Of a DNA stretch of 64,000 nucleotides, positions 42,748 through 52,217 are shown piece after piece. The notes below the pieces were generated by a model, which saw nothing but the letters and a program-made list of their open reading frames with translations, was not told the DNA's origin and did not search any database. This DNA is from Seonamhaeicola sp. ML3. Lineage in GTDB: Bacteria > Bacteroidota > Bacteroidia > Flavobacteriales > Flavobacteriaceae. Location of the stretch: the NCBI RefSeq assembly GCF_023273855.1, contig NZ_CP096884.1, positions 682,001 to 746,000 on the forward strand, read 5' to 3'. The position numbers and the translations under genes are program-made. The first letter of the stretch is position 1, and each line of letters begins with the position of its first letter.

Positions 42748-44001
42748 TTAATTAAGCGTAAATGCACTTAAAAAGCTAATATTGTTTTCTAAATAACTGT
42801 ATTGATATAGCGTATTATCTCCAATCATAATTAATTTGTCTTGTAGTGGAATAACATCGGTTGCTTGAATATCACCAATAGTTCTTACCAAATCTAAATC
42901 TACCGGCGTATTCCTATTAAAAAGTTTTAAACCCGCTGTGCCGTCACACACGTAAAGCATATTACTTTTTATACCCAAACCATAGGGGTTTTCTAATGTG
43001 TAGCGCTTTGCCAATGTTGGATTGGATTTATCATGGATATCAATAACCTCCAAAACACTTTCTATCTGTCCGCAAGCATTTCCGCCACGCAATGTAAGAT
43101 AAGCATAATCACCATCGACCACAACTGGATCACAACCTTCCCAATGCACAAATTCAGAGACATAGGCTGGTTCTGCAGGATTGTTTAAGTCGTAAATATA
43201 CATACCATTTGTACTGCCCAAGTATAAATAATCGTCTGCCTCGAACATGGTTTCTATATTCCAACCGGCATATTGTGTATTCTCTAAAATTGGACTCCCT
43301 AAGTTTTTAATATTAAAAATAGCCATACTGTAAGACCCCACAGTGTACAAATAATCATCCTTTATTTGAAAGCGTGCTAAAGAACCACCCGTCCCCACAT
43401 TAGATTCTGCTGCACTGGCCAGCACGGCATCATTAAACATCACACCCCTGTCTATCAAAATATTTGGCTCAACATCTTCTCTTGGTTTTTGTTCTAGCTT
43501 CCAATCTATTATAATATCGGTATCCCAATTAAAGTCGCTATAATCGGTAGCAAAAGCCTCTTCTGGAATTCTGTAATTGTAAATCTCAAATACGTTTTCC
43601 AATCGCTCTACTTGAGTAATATCATTTATATTAGAGATATTAAAAACCACCAAATCTGTAGCACTATCGGCATACAGGTAATTATCTTTAATTGAAATAT
43701 CTTCATTTCCTGGAATAGTAATATACTTAATGGCTTTTGGTGACTCAGGATTGCTATTATCTATGATATGAACCCCTTTATTGACATCGTTAACAAAAAT
43801 GTAATCGTTGTAGGCATATATTTTCCCAGCCTGTTTTACAGGCCTAGGAGGAACTATATCCACCATTTTCCTAAACTCTGTTTTACTAACAAATTCGGGA
43901 GTGGCTACAGTTACTAAATCTAGATTTTCATCGTCGTTTTTGTTGCAAGAATATAAAACAACAAACATGGATAAGATTAAAAGAATACGTTTCATTTTCA
44001 T
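42748..44001 (-). CDS. LVIVD-repeat beta-propeller lipoprotein
   Basis: A 417-residue lipoprotein (signal ILLILSMFVVLYSC, lipid on Cys19). The rest is built of LVIVD-type repeats of about 45 residues (KAIKYITIPGNEDISIKDNYLYADSATDLVVFNISN, and later DNYLYLGSTNGMYIYDL, GDYAYLTLRGG), which fold as a beta-propeller. Such proteins sit on the outer membrane or surface; no enzymatic residues are obvious. It is not linked to a particular pathway. Confidence 0.85.
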   Translation of the reverse strand: MKMKRILLILSMFVVLYSCNKNDDENLDLVTVATPEFVSKTEFRKMVDIVPPRPVKQAGKIYAYNDYIFVNDVNKGVHIIDNSNPESPKAIKYITIPGNEDISIKDNYLYADSATDLVVFNISNINDITQVERLENVFEIYNYRIPEEAFATDYSDFNWDTDIIIDWKLEQKPREDVEPNILIDRGVMFNDAVLASAAESNVGTGGSLARFQIKDDYLYTVGSYSMAIFNIKNLGSPILENTQYAGWNIETMFEADDYLYLGSTNGMYIYDLNNPAEPAYVSEFVHWEGCDPVVVDGDYAYLTLRGGNACGQIESVLEVIDIHDKSNPTLAKRYTLENPYGLGIKSNMLYVCDGTAGLKLFNRNTPVDLDLVRTIGDIQATDVIPLQDKLIMIGDNTLYQYSYLENNISFLSAFTLN

Positions 44002-44071
44002 TTATTTTTTTGGAATTCTAAGATTCAGACATTTAACCAAGCGAAGGCTTAATCAATATAACCACAAAATA

Positions 44072-44512
44072 CTAATACGAATACTCTAAAGGTTGCTCTA
44101 CACCTTCTACATGAAGTATCACTTTAGAACTTCCCTGTACTCTAACTGGTGTAAGATCGAACGTTATGGTTCTTTCAAAAAAAGCCAAGCACAATTCTTC
44201 ATTATTAAAGTCTAGCTTCAAATACCGCTGCTCTGGAAAAGATTCTGCAACAGCACCAGAATCCACAAGACTAAAACCCCAAGTAGACCCATCGCAACCA
44301 GAAGCTCCAATTTTAAGAGACAGGCAATCATCTTCAATTTTAGCGTTTATAAAAGTTACACCTTGACTAGATGCCGAATCGTACAAACTATTGCTAACTA
44401 TTGTTTTGAAATCACAATCCTGGCTTACGGCAACATCGTCTTCGCATTGCGTGTTGGTAAAACAAAGGAGGCTAACCAAAACAAAAAAAAATTTTCTAAT
44501 AAATTGTAACAT
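44072..44512 (-). CDS. Small secreted or lipoprotein of unknown function
   Basis: A 146-residue protein. The ATG at 44512 (MLQFIRKFFFVLVSLLCF) begins a signal sequence, and TNTQC puts a candidate lipid on Cys22. An open frame further upstream to 44725 runs over the miaB promoter and has no signal, so it is not used. The mature protein is beta-rich (FINAKIEDDCLSLKIGASGC, LKLDFNNEELCLAFFERTITFDL) with five cysteines that could form disulfides. No named family. Confidence 0.65.
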   Translation of the reverse strand: MLQFIRKFFFVLVSLLCFTNTQCEDDVAVSQDCDFKTIVSNSLYDSASSQGVTFINAKIEDDCLSLKIGASGCDGSTWGFSLVDSGAVAESFPEQRYLKLDFNNEELCLAFFERTITFDLTPVRVQGSSKVILHVEGVEQPLEYSY

Positions 44513-44607
44513 AAGCCAAGTAAATTGAGTTATTATGAAGATGCATGTATTCCATTTTGGTTGCGCGAATAAACGTATAAAATTCAATTCAAAATAAACA
44601 TGACACT

Positions 44608-44639
44608 TTGTCACAAAAACCAAATTAATTGTATCTTTG
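44608..44639 (+). promoter_or_regulatory. Promoter of miaB
   Basis: TTG (44608-44610) and TATCTTTG (44632-44639) match the -33 and -7 elements with 21 nt between them. The leader that follows starts in a CCTGC/GCAGG-rich palindromic stretch (44643-44665) that may fold in the mRNA. Confidence 0.7.
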
Positions 44640-44695
44640 CACCTGCTTACCTGCAGGCAGGCACGAATATTGACCAATTTTGGTACAAGTAAATT

Positions 44696-46144
44696 ATGGA
44701 AAAGATAATAGACGAAAAAAAACAAGGAGAAGCTTTATCGCTTAAGCAGAAAGAAGGTAACGCACGTAAACTTTTTATTGAAAGTTACGGTTGCCAAATG
44801 AATTTTTCAGATAGTGAAATAGTAGCTTCCATCCTTAATAATCAAGGATATAATACAACTCAGAATTTAGAAGAGGCCGATTTAGTTCTGGTCAACACCT
44901 GTTCTATTAGAGACAAGGCAGAACAAACTGTTCGTAAACGCCTAGAGAAATACAATGCCGTTAAACAAGAAAGCAACCCGAACATGAAAGTTGGTGTTTT
45001 GGGATGTATGGCCGAACGTTTAAAAAGTAAGTTTCTCGAAGAAGAAAAAATAGTGGATTTGGTTGTAGGACCAGATGCTTACAAAGACCTCCCTAACCTT
45101 TTAGCCGAAGTTGAAGAAGGTAGAGACGCTATAAATGTTATCTTATCTAAAGAAGAAACATATGGCGATATTTCCCCAGTACGTTTAGACAGCAATGGCG
45201 TAACTGCTTTTGTATCGATTACACGTGGTTGCGACAACATGTGTACGTTCTGCGTGGTTCCCTTTACAAGAGGAAGGGAACGCAGTAGGGACCCACAAAG
45301 TATTATTGAAGAGGTAAACGATTTATGGAACAAGGGATACAAGGAAGTCACACTTTTGGGACAAAACGTTGATAGCTTTTTATGGTATGGCGGCGGACTT
45401 AAAAAAGATTTCGACAAAGCCAGTGATATGCAAAAAGCTACGGCCGTTAATTTTTCTATGCTGTTAGAAATGTGTGCCACTGCTCAGCCCAAAATGCGTT
45501 TTAGATTTTCAACATCAAATCCTCAGGATATGACATTGGATGTTATCGAGACCATGGCGAAATACAAGAATATTTGCAACTACATTCATCTTCCCGTGCA
45601 AAGTGGCAGCAACCGTATTTTGAAAGAAATGAATCGTCAGCATACACGAGAGGAATACTTCGAACTAATCGATAACATTAAGCGTATTATCCCAGACTGT
45701 GCCATTAGCCAAGATATGATTTCTGGTTTTCCAACAGAAACAGAAGCAGACCATCAAGACACCTTGAGCTTAATGGAATATGTTAAGTACGATTTCGGAT
45801 TTATGTTTGCTTACTCTGAAAGACCAGGCACTTTAGCCGAGAGAAAACTCGAAGATGATATTCCATTAGACACAAAAAAACGTAGGCTTAACGAGATTAT
45901 AGCGCTTCAGCAAAAACACAGTTTAATGCGCACTCAAGAGCATGTAGGCAAAGTTGAAGAAGTACTCATCGAAAAGGCTTCTAAACGTTCCGACAAACAT
46001 TGGGCGGGAAGAAATAGCCAGAACACCATGGTAGTTTTTCCTAAAGGGAATTATAACATTGGTGATTTTGTAAATGTAAAAATCACGGATTGTACCAGCG
46101 CTACTTTAATTGGAGAAGCGATTAGTCTTTCTGAAAACAATTAA
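44696..46144 (+). CDS. miaB: tRNA (N6-isopentenyladenosine 37-C2)-methylthiotransferase MiaB
   Basis: A 482-residue radical-SAM methylthiotransferase. The N-terminal UPF0004 domain carries YGCQMN and later VLGCMAERL; the radical-SAM Cys triplet is [13 protein letters not shown]; the C-terminal TRAM domain ends the chain ([15 protein letters not shown] onward). The three extra cysteines of the first cluster are visible (Cys in YGCQMN, NTCSIRD, LGCMAER). It thiomethylates i6A37 of tRNAs reading UNN codons. It is followed by an extragenic repeat before the sigma-54 activator. Confidence 0.97.
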   Translation: MEKIIDEKKQGEALSLKQKEGNARKLFIESYGCQMNFSDSEIVASILNNQGYNTTQNLEEADLVLVNTCSIRDKAEQTVRKRLEKYNAVKQESNPNMKVGVLGCMAERLKSKFLEEEKIVDLVVGPDAYKDLPNLLAEVEEGRDAINVILSKEETYGDISPVRLDSNGVTAFVSITRGCDNMCTFCVVPFTRGRERSRDPQSIIEEVNDLWNKGYKEVTLLGQNVDSFLWYGGGLKKDFDKASDMQKATAVNFSMLLEMCATAQPKMRFRFSTSNPQDMTLDVIETMAKYKNICNYIHLPVQSGSNRILKEMNRQHTREEYFELIDNIKRIIPDCAISQDMISGFPTETEADHQDTLSLMEYVKYDFGFMFAYSERPGTLAERKLEDDIPLDTKKRRLNEIIALQQKHSLMRTQEHVGKVEEVLIEKASKRSDKHWAGRNSQNTMVVFPKGNYNIGDFVNVKITDCTSATLIGEAISLSENN

Positions 46145-46152
46145 AAAGCATT

Positions 46153-46220
46153 TGTCATTCCGCACTTGATGCGGAATCCACATAAACCTAAAAAAGATTC
46201 CTGCCTTCGCAGGAATGACA
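46153..46220. repeat. Extragenic palindromic repeat, GTCATTCC family
   Basis: Begins TGTCATTCCGC and ends GCAGGAATGACA, perfectly inverted over the outer nine bases, with an inner arm pair GCACTTGATGC and CCTGCCTTCGCAGG. It lies in the 84-nt gap between miaB and the sigma-54 activator gene. Confidence 0.8.
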
Positions 46221-46228
46221 GAAAATAA

Positions 46229-47500
46229 ATGGAATCAATTCAAGCAATAAAACAACGTTTTGGCATAATAGGCAATACACCATCCTTGAATCGTGCTATT
46301 GAAAAAGCCATTCAAGTTGCCCCAACAGATATTTCTGTATTGGTAACGGGCGAAAGTGGTGTTGGTAAAGAAAGTATTCCAAAAATCATACACCAGCTAT
46401 CCCACAGAAAGCACAATAAATACATTGCTGTAAACTGTGGTGCAATACCCGAAGGCACCATAGACAGTGAGCTATTTGGGCATGAGAAAGGTGCCTTTAC
46501 AGGAGCCACCCAAACTCGCAGCGGTTATTTTGAAGTGGCCGACGGCGGAACAATTTTCCTCGATGAAGTTGGAGAATTACCACTAACAACCCAAGTACGT
46601 TTGTTGAGGGTTCTTGAAAATGGTGAATTTATAAAAGTAGGATCCAGCAAAGTCCAAAAAACCAATGTACGCATAGTGGCCGCTACTAATGTTAATATGT
46701 TTGAAGCCATTGAAAAGGAGAAGTTTCGAGAAGATTTATACTACCGTTTAAGCACCATCGAAATTCATTTACCGCCACTTCGTGAGAGACAAAATGATAT
46801 CCACTTACTTTTCAGAAAATTTGCCAGCGATTTTGCTTTGAAGTATAAAATGCCAACCATAAAACTTTCTGATGATGCCGTACAAATACTCTTAAAATAC
46901 CGTTGGAGCGGTAATGTAAGGCAGTTGCGTAATATTGCAGAACAGCTTTCTGTTCTGGAACAGAACAGAATTATTACGGCTGAAGTTCTAAGAAGCTATT
47001 TACCAACAACAGCGTCTACCAACTTGCCGGCAGTAATAAAAACATCTAAGTCTGAAAGCGATTTTAGCAGCGAACGAGAGATTCTTTACAAGGTCCTTTT
47101 TGATATGAAAAGCGATTTGAACGACCTAAAGAAACTCACCATGGAACTCATGAAAAGTGGCAGTGTAAAAGATGTAGAAAAAGACCATGAGCATTTAATT
47201 CAAAAAATTTACGGTAACGAAAGCGAAGAGCCAACCGTATACCAAGAACCTGTTGAAGACACCGAAGTACTATCGATACCTGAACATACAAACAATATTG
47301 AAAGTGTAGAAAGTCAGCAAGATAAATACCATTTTGCCGAAGAAATTCAAGAAGAGGAAACATTATCGCTGCACGACAAAGAATTAGAATTAATTAAAAA
47401 ATCGCTTGAAAGGCACAACGGAAAACGTAAATTAGCAGCAGCTGAATTGGGTATAAGCGAACGCACATTGTACCGAAAGATAAAACAGTACGACTTGTAA
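46229..47500 (+). CDS. Sigma-54 dependent transcriptional activator
   Basis: A 423-residue protein that starts almost directly with the AAA+ domain, with no receiver or other sensor domain: Walker A GESGVGKE (about 39-46), GAFTGA (about 91-96) for sigma-54 contact, Walker B GGTIFLDEVGELP (about 108-120) and RWSGNVRQLRN. A linker rich in Glu follows, then a Fis-type helix-turn-helix at the end (HNGKRKLAAAELGISERTLYRKIKQY). The Walker A lysine is present. It must act with RpoN. A close sigma-54 promoter match lies 2.1 kb downstream at groES. Confidence 0.95.
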   Translation: MESIQAIKQRFGIIGNTPSLNRAIEKAIQVAPTDISVLVTGESGVGKESIPKIIHQLSHRKHNKYIAVNCGAIPEGTIDSELFGHEKGAFTGATQTRSGYFEVADGGTIFLDEVGELPLTTQVRLLRVLENGEFIKVGSSKVQKTNVRIVAATNVNMFEAIEKEKFREDLYYRLSTIEIHLPPLRERQNDIHLLFRKFASDFALKYKMPTIKLSDDAVQILLKYRWSGNVRQLRNIAEQLSVLEQNRIITAEVLRSYLPTTASTNLPAVIKTSKSESDFSSEREILYKVLFDMKSDLNDLKKLTMELMKSGSVKDVEKDHEHLIQKIYGNESEEPTVYQEPVEDTEVLSIPEHTNNIESVESQQDKYHFAEEIQEEETLSLHDKELELIKKSLERHNGKRKLAAAELGISERTLYRKIKQYDL

Positions 47501-47561
47501 TTAACAGTTCAAAAGAATTAGGAATTCACAACAATGTAAAAAAGAAATCGTTTTTATAATC

Positions 47562-48104
47562 ATGAACTTAAAATCACGCGTAGTGCCATCGAGATACATA
47601 GTTAAAAGAATTAAACTGCTTTTTTTAATGCTGTTATTGGCTACGATTCAATCTTGTGGCTTCTATAGTTTTACACCACCAACATCCATTAATGCCGAGA
47701 CTTACCAAGTCAATCAATTCGAAAACACATCCCTTTTATTCGAACCCGGCCTAGATCGAGATTTCAAAATCGCATTAGAAGATTTAATCCAAAACCAAAC
47801 AAATTATAGACTTGTTCCTTCTGGCGGCGATTTAATTTACGAAGGAGAAATAACAGATTACAGAATAGCACCAACAACAGCTACTGCTCAAAATACCGCC
47901 GCGCAGAACAGGCTTACCATATCTGTTAAAGTTCGGTTTTACAACACCAATAACGAAGAAGACGATTTAGACCAAATGTTTTCGTTTTTTTATGATTTTC
48001 CCGGTAGTGCACAATTAACTGGAACTCAAAAAGCAACAGCACACGAAGAAATATTAGACCGATTAACACAAGATATATTTAACGCCACTTTGGCAAAATG
48101 GTAA
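47562..48104 (+). CDS. lptE: LPS assembly lipoprotein LptE family
   Basis: A 180-residue lipoprotein (signal hydrophobic LLFLMLLLATIQSC, lipid on Cys32 from the first ATG; a start at a later codon would shorten the basic leader). The GFYSFTPPTSINAETYQVNQFENTSLLFEPGL opening and SGGDLIYEGEITDYRIAPT are typical of Bacteroidota LptE. LptE plugs LptD and helps place lipopolysaccharide in the outer membrane. It sits after the sigma-54 activator, before a TPR-like gene and secG. Confidence 0.88.
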   Translation: MNLKSRVVPSRYIVKRIKLLFLMLLLATIQSCGFYSFTPPTSINAETYQVNQFENTSLLFEPGLDRDFKIALEDLIQNQTNYRLVPSGGDLIYEGEITDYRIAPTTATAQNTAAQNRLTISVKVRFYNTNNEEDDLDQMFSFFYDFPGSAQLTGTQKATAHEEILDRLTQDIFNATLAKW

Positions 48105-48202
48105 ATTCAGTGATCAGTAGGCAGTCGCAGTAGAATTATAAAATTCCATTATATCACAAACACTGAACACTAAAATAATTATAAGTAAATTTGGCTAAGC
48201 CA

Positions 48203-49165
48203 ATGAATTCATCCGATTTTATAGACATATTACAACATCCTCAAGATATTACGAATCAACAAGCTGATGCTGTTAAATCTATTATTGATGAATTTCCTTA
48301 TTTTCAGTCTGCAAGAGCGGTATATCTCAAAGGGTTAAAAAATCAAAACAGCTTTAAATACAATCAAGAATTAAAAACTACAGCGGCCTACACTACAGAC
48401 CGAAGTATCCTGTTTGAATTTATAACCTCGGAAGCTTTTGTTCAGAATGAGATTTCTGAACATATCAAACTCAACACAGGCCGATTAAAAGACATCGATG
48501 TTACCGCTGAAGACATTTCAATAGATAAAAGTATCGCTTCAAGCGAAACGCTAAGTCGCCAAATAGAAGATACCAAAGGTGTTTTAGATCCTGCATTGTT
48601 TCAACCCAAAGAGGAAGCTACCAAAGATGAAACAGCAATTAATTTTAAACTGGATGACCCTGAAGCTATTAAAGCATCAGGAGAAACTAAAGACACACCT
48701 GAACTATCTGCGCAAGAGATTCTTAACCTAGGTAAGCCACTTCAGTTTGATAAAAACGAGAAACACTCTTTTAACGAGTGGCTGAAGCTTACACGCTACA
48801 AACCTATAGAACGCAAAGAAGTTTTTAAAGAGCAAACAACTACCGAAACTGAATCTGATGACGTTCCTTCAACTTCAGGAAAAGCAAGAAAGTTTGAGCT
48901 CATAGATAAGTTTATCACCGAAAACCCAAAAATCTCACCAACCAAAACACCATCTAAAAAAGGAAACTTGGCCAAGGCACAAATGATGCAGCCCGAGGCT
49001 TTAATGACAGAGACTTTGGCGCGTATTTATGTGGAGCAAAAAAACTATAAAAAGGCCATTCAATCTTATAAAATTTTAAGTTTGAAATATCCAGAAAAAA
49101 GTAGTTTCTTTGCAAACCAAATTAAGGCAGTAGAAAAATTACAAGAACAAAACAATAACGAATAA
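48203..49165 (+). CDS. TPR-like protein, conserved in flavobacteria, unknown
   Basis: A 320-residue protein from the ATG at 48203 (MNSSDFIDILQ); an in-frame TTG at 48191 is less likely. The N-terminal part (1-100) holds DEFPYFQSARAVYLKGLKNQ, which recurs in flavobacterial proteins of this locus, then a long acidic, low-complexity middle. The last 60 residues contain a TPR-like helix pair (LARIYVEQKNYKKAIQSYKILSLKYPEKS). It has no signal or membrane helix. It overlaps secG by 1 nt (TAATG), so it may help in export, but no activity is known. Confidence 0.75.
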   Translation: MNSSDFIDILQHPQDITNQQADAVKSIIDEFPYFQSARAVYLKGLKNQNSFKYNQELKTTAAYTTDRSILFEFITSEAFVQNEISEHIKLNTGRLKDIDVTAEDISIDKSIASSETLSRQIEDTKGVLDPALFQPKEEATKDETAINFKLDDPEAIKASGETKDTPELSAQEILNLGKPLQFDKNEKHSFNEWLKLTRYKPIERKEVFKEQTTTETESDDVPSTSGKARKFELIDKFITENPKISPTKTPSKKGNLAKAQMMQPEALMTETLARIYVEQKNYKKAIQSYKILSLKYPEKSSFFANQIKAVEKLQEQNNNE

Positions 49166-49506
49166 TGAGTTTTACAATATTTCTAGTACTAATTGTTGTC
49201 GTAGCATTTTTATTAATTGTAGTAATCATGGTACAGAATCCAAAAGGTGGAGGATTATCTTCTACATTTGGAGGCGGAGGCTCACAACAACTTGGTGGCG
49301 TAAAAAAGACCACAGATTTTCTAGATAAAAGTACATGGTATCTAGCCACTTTTTTATTGATATTAATATTGGCTTCGAATGTGGCCATAAACAGAGGAGA
49401 TAACACTTTAGACTCTAAAGCTTTAGATCAGGACGCTAATCAGCTACCTCCTATAACAATGCCTACAGGCAACGACACTGCTGCAGATTCTACTTCTGCC
49501 AAGTAA
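49165..49506 (+). CDS. secG: Preprotein translocase subunit SecG
   Basis: A 113-residue protein with two transmembrane helices (about 2-23 and 50-70), joined by the conserved loop VQNPKGGGLSSTFGGGG, and a hydrophilic C-terminal tail rich in Asp/Thr. It is the accessory subunit of the SecYEG channel. It is coupled to the preceding TPR-like gene and followed by a strong terminator. Confidence 0.95.
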   Translation: MSFTIFLVLIVVVAFLLIVVIMVQNPKGGGLSSTFGGGGSQQLGGVKKTTDFLDKSTWYLATFLLILILASNVAINRGDNTLDSKALDQDANQLPPITMPTGNDTAADSTSAK

Positions 49507-49526
49507 AAAGTGTGACAAAAATTTAA

Positions 49527-49560
49527 CAAAAATGCCAACTTCTTTAAGTTGGCATTTTTG
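49527..49560 (+). terminator. Terminator after secG
   Basis: CAAAAATGCCAACTT (49527-49541), loop CTTT, AAGTTGGCATTTTTG (49546-49560): a perfect 15-bp stem with a T-run, separating the secG transcript from groES. Confidence 0.92.
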
Positions 49561-49611
49561 TTTTTACAAATAACGTTTATTAAGTCTGAAAGTTTGTCAG
49601 TCTCAAAGCAT

Positions 49612-49627
49612 TGGCACATTTTTAGCA
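49612..49627 (+). promoter_or_regulatory. Candidate sigma-54 promoter of groES-groEL
   Basis: TGGCAC-ATTTT-TAGCA agrees with the sigma-54 consensus TGGCAC-N5-TTGCA at all but one position, with the key GG (49613-49614) and GC (49625-49626) ten bases apart as required. It lies 51 nt upstream of the groES start in a gap that holds no TAnnTTTG box I could find. Control by the activator at 46229-47500 is possible but not shown. Confidence 0.55.
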
Positions 49628-49677
49628 TAACGCTAAAGCGTTAATTTAAATCAGTTAAATAAAAACTATATAAGAAA

Positions 49678-49953
49678 ATGGGCTTAAACATTAAACCATT
49701 AGCAGACAGGGTACTTATTGAACCTGCTGCAGCCGAAACTACTACGGCATCAGGTATTATCATACCAGACAATGCAAAAGAAAAACCACAAAAAGGAACT
49801 GTTGTTGCTGCAGGACCTGGCACAAAAGACGCTCCTGTTACAGTTCAAGTAGGTGACACTGTTTTGTATGGAAAATACGCTGGAACAGAATTAAAATTAG
49901 AAGGTAACGATTATTTAATCATGCGTGAGAGCGATATTCTTGCGATTGTTTAA
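49678..49953 (+). CDS. groES: Co-chaperonin GroES
   Basis: A 91-residue protein of normal length: [40 protein letters not shown], including the mobile loop (ETTTASGII), and the C-terminal [17 protein letters not shown] and DILAIV. It caps GroEL for folding. It precedes groEL by 98 nt, a gap occupied by an extragenic repeat. Confidence 0.99.
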   Translation: MGLNIKPLADRVLIEPAAAETTTASGIIIPDNAKEKPQKGTVVAAGPGTKDAPVTVQVGDTVLYGKYAGTELKLEGNDYLIMRESDILAIV

Positions 49954-49961
49954 AACCTACC

Positions 49962-51683
<1,722 letters not shown>

Positions 51684-51717
51684 GTCGAGAGCTTCGACAC
51701 ACAAATAATAAATTATA

Positions 51718-51750
51718 AAAAACGCTTCCTGAATCTGGAAGCGTTTTTTT
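51718..51750 (+). terminator. Terminator after groEL
   Basis: AAAAACGCTTCC and GGAAGCGTTTTT form a 12-bp stem with a 7-base loop, followed by more T residues. Confidence 0.92.
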
Positions 51751-51770
51751 GTACTACAAGAGACCAAGAA

Positions 51771-52127
51771 TTATTCTTGTTTATGCGCTCCTTTTACATC
51801 TTCATCTCTATATTTACAACAAGGATGCACTTTAGCATAAGCCTCATCTGGTGCTTTTGTGTCTTTAACATCGTGCCCAGCTTTTAACACACTGGCTTCT
51901 ATAGTTTTCAAATTGGTTTTACGCTCGTCGAAAATCAAACTCAATTGATGTGTTTCAACATCCCATTTAGCAAACTTTACCCCTTTAGTATTTAGGCAGG
52001 CTTTTTCGATACGTGCCTTACACATACCACAAACACCATCTACTTCTGTAGTGGCTTTAGCATTTTTGTTCTGAGCAAAAATTGTGCTCCCTGTTAGTAA
52101 CAAAGCAATTATTAGTAATTTTTTCAT
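51771..52127 (-). CDS. Periplasmic heavy-metal-associated (HMA) domain protein
   Basis: A 118-residue protein from the ATG at 52127 (MKKLLIIALLLTGSTIFAQ), a signal peptide; the frame upstream to 52181 has no such signal. The HMA fold is visible with the metal motif VDGVCGMCKARIEKA (the usual MxCxxC as VCGMC), then GVKFAKWDVETHQLSLIFDE. A second Cys pair, VHPCCKYRD, lies near the end. It probably binds Cu(I) or a similar soft metal in the periplasm, and lies beside a TonB-dependent receptor and a second HMA protein. Confidence 0.85.
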   Translation of the reverse strand: MKKLLIIALLLTGSTIFAQNKNAKATTEVDGVCGMCKARIEKACLNTKGVKFAKWDVETHQLSLIFDERKTNLKTIEASVLKAGHDVKDTKAPDEAYAKVHPCCKYRDEDVKGAHKQE

Positions 52128-52145
52128 GTTTTTATTTTTATGGTT

Positions 52146-52215
52146 GTCATTGTATAATTTTACTAAAGCGGCATTAATCATTAGATTACAACGTCGCTTT
52201 ACTCCTCGTAATGAC
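52146..52215. repeat. Extragenic repeat, GTCATTG...AATGAC type
   Basis: Opens GTCATTGT and closes CCTCGTAATGAC; the inner part ATTACAACGTCGCTTTACTCCTCGTAATGAC closely matches 54537-54567. It lies between the TonB receptor and HMA genes and is related to the repeats after 54485. Confidence 0.65.
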
Positions 52216-52217
52216 GG

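Noticed and set aside
44513-44725. N-terminal extension of the small lipoprotein gene
   Set aside because: It would cover the miaB promoter and the start of miaB and would bury the signal sequence in the middle of the protein.
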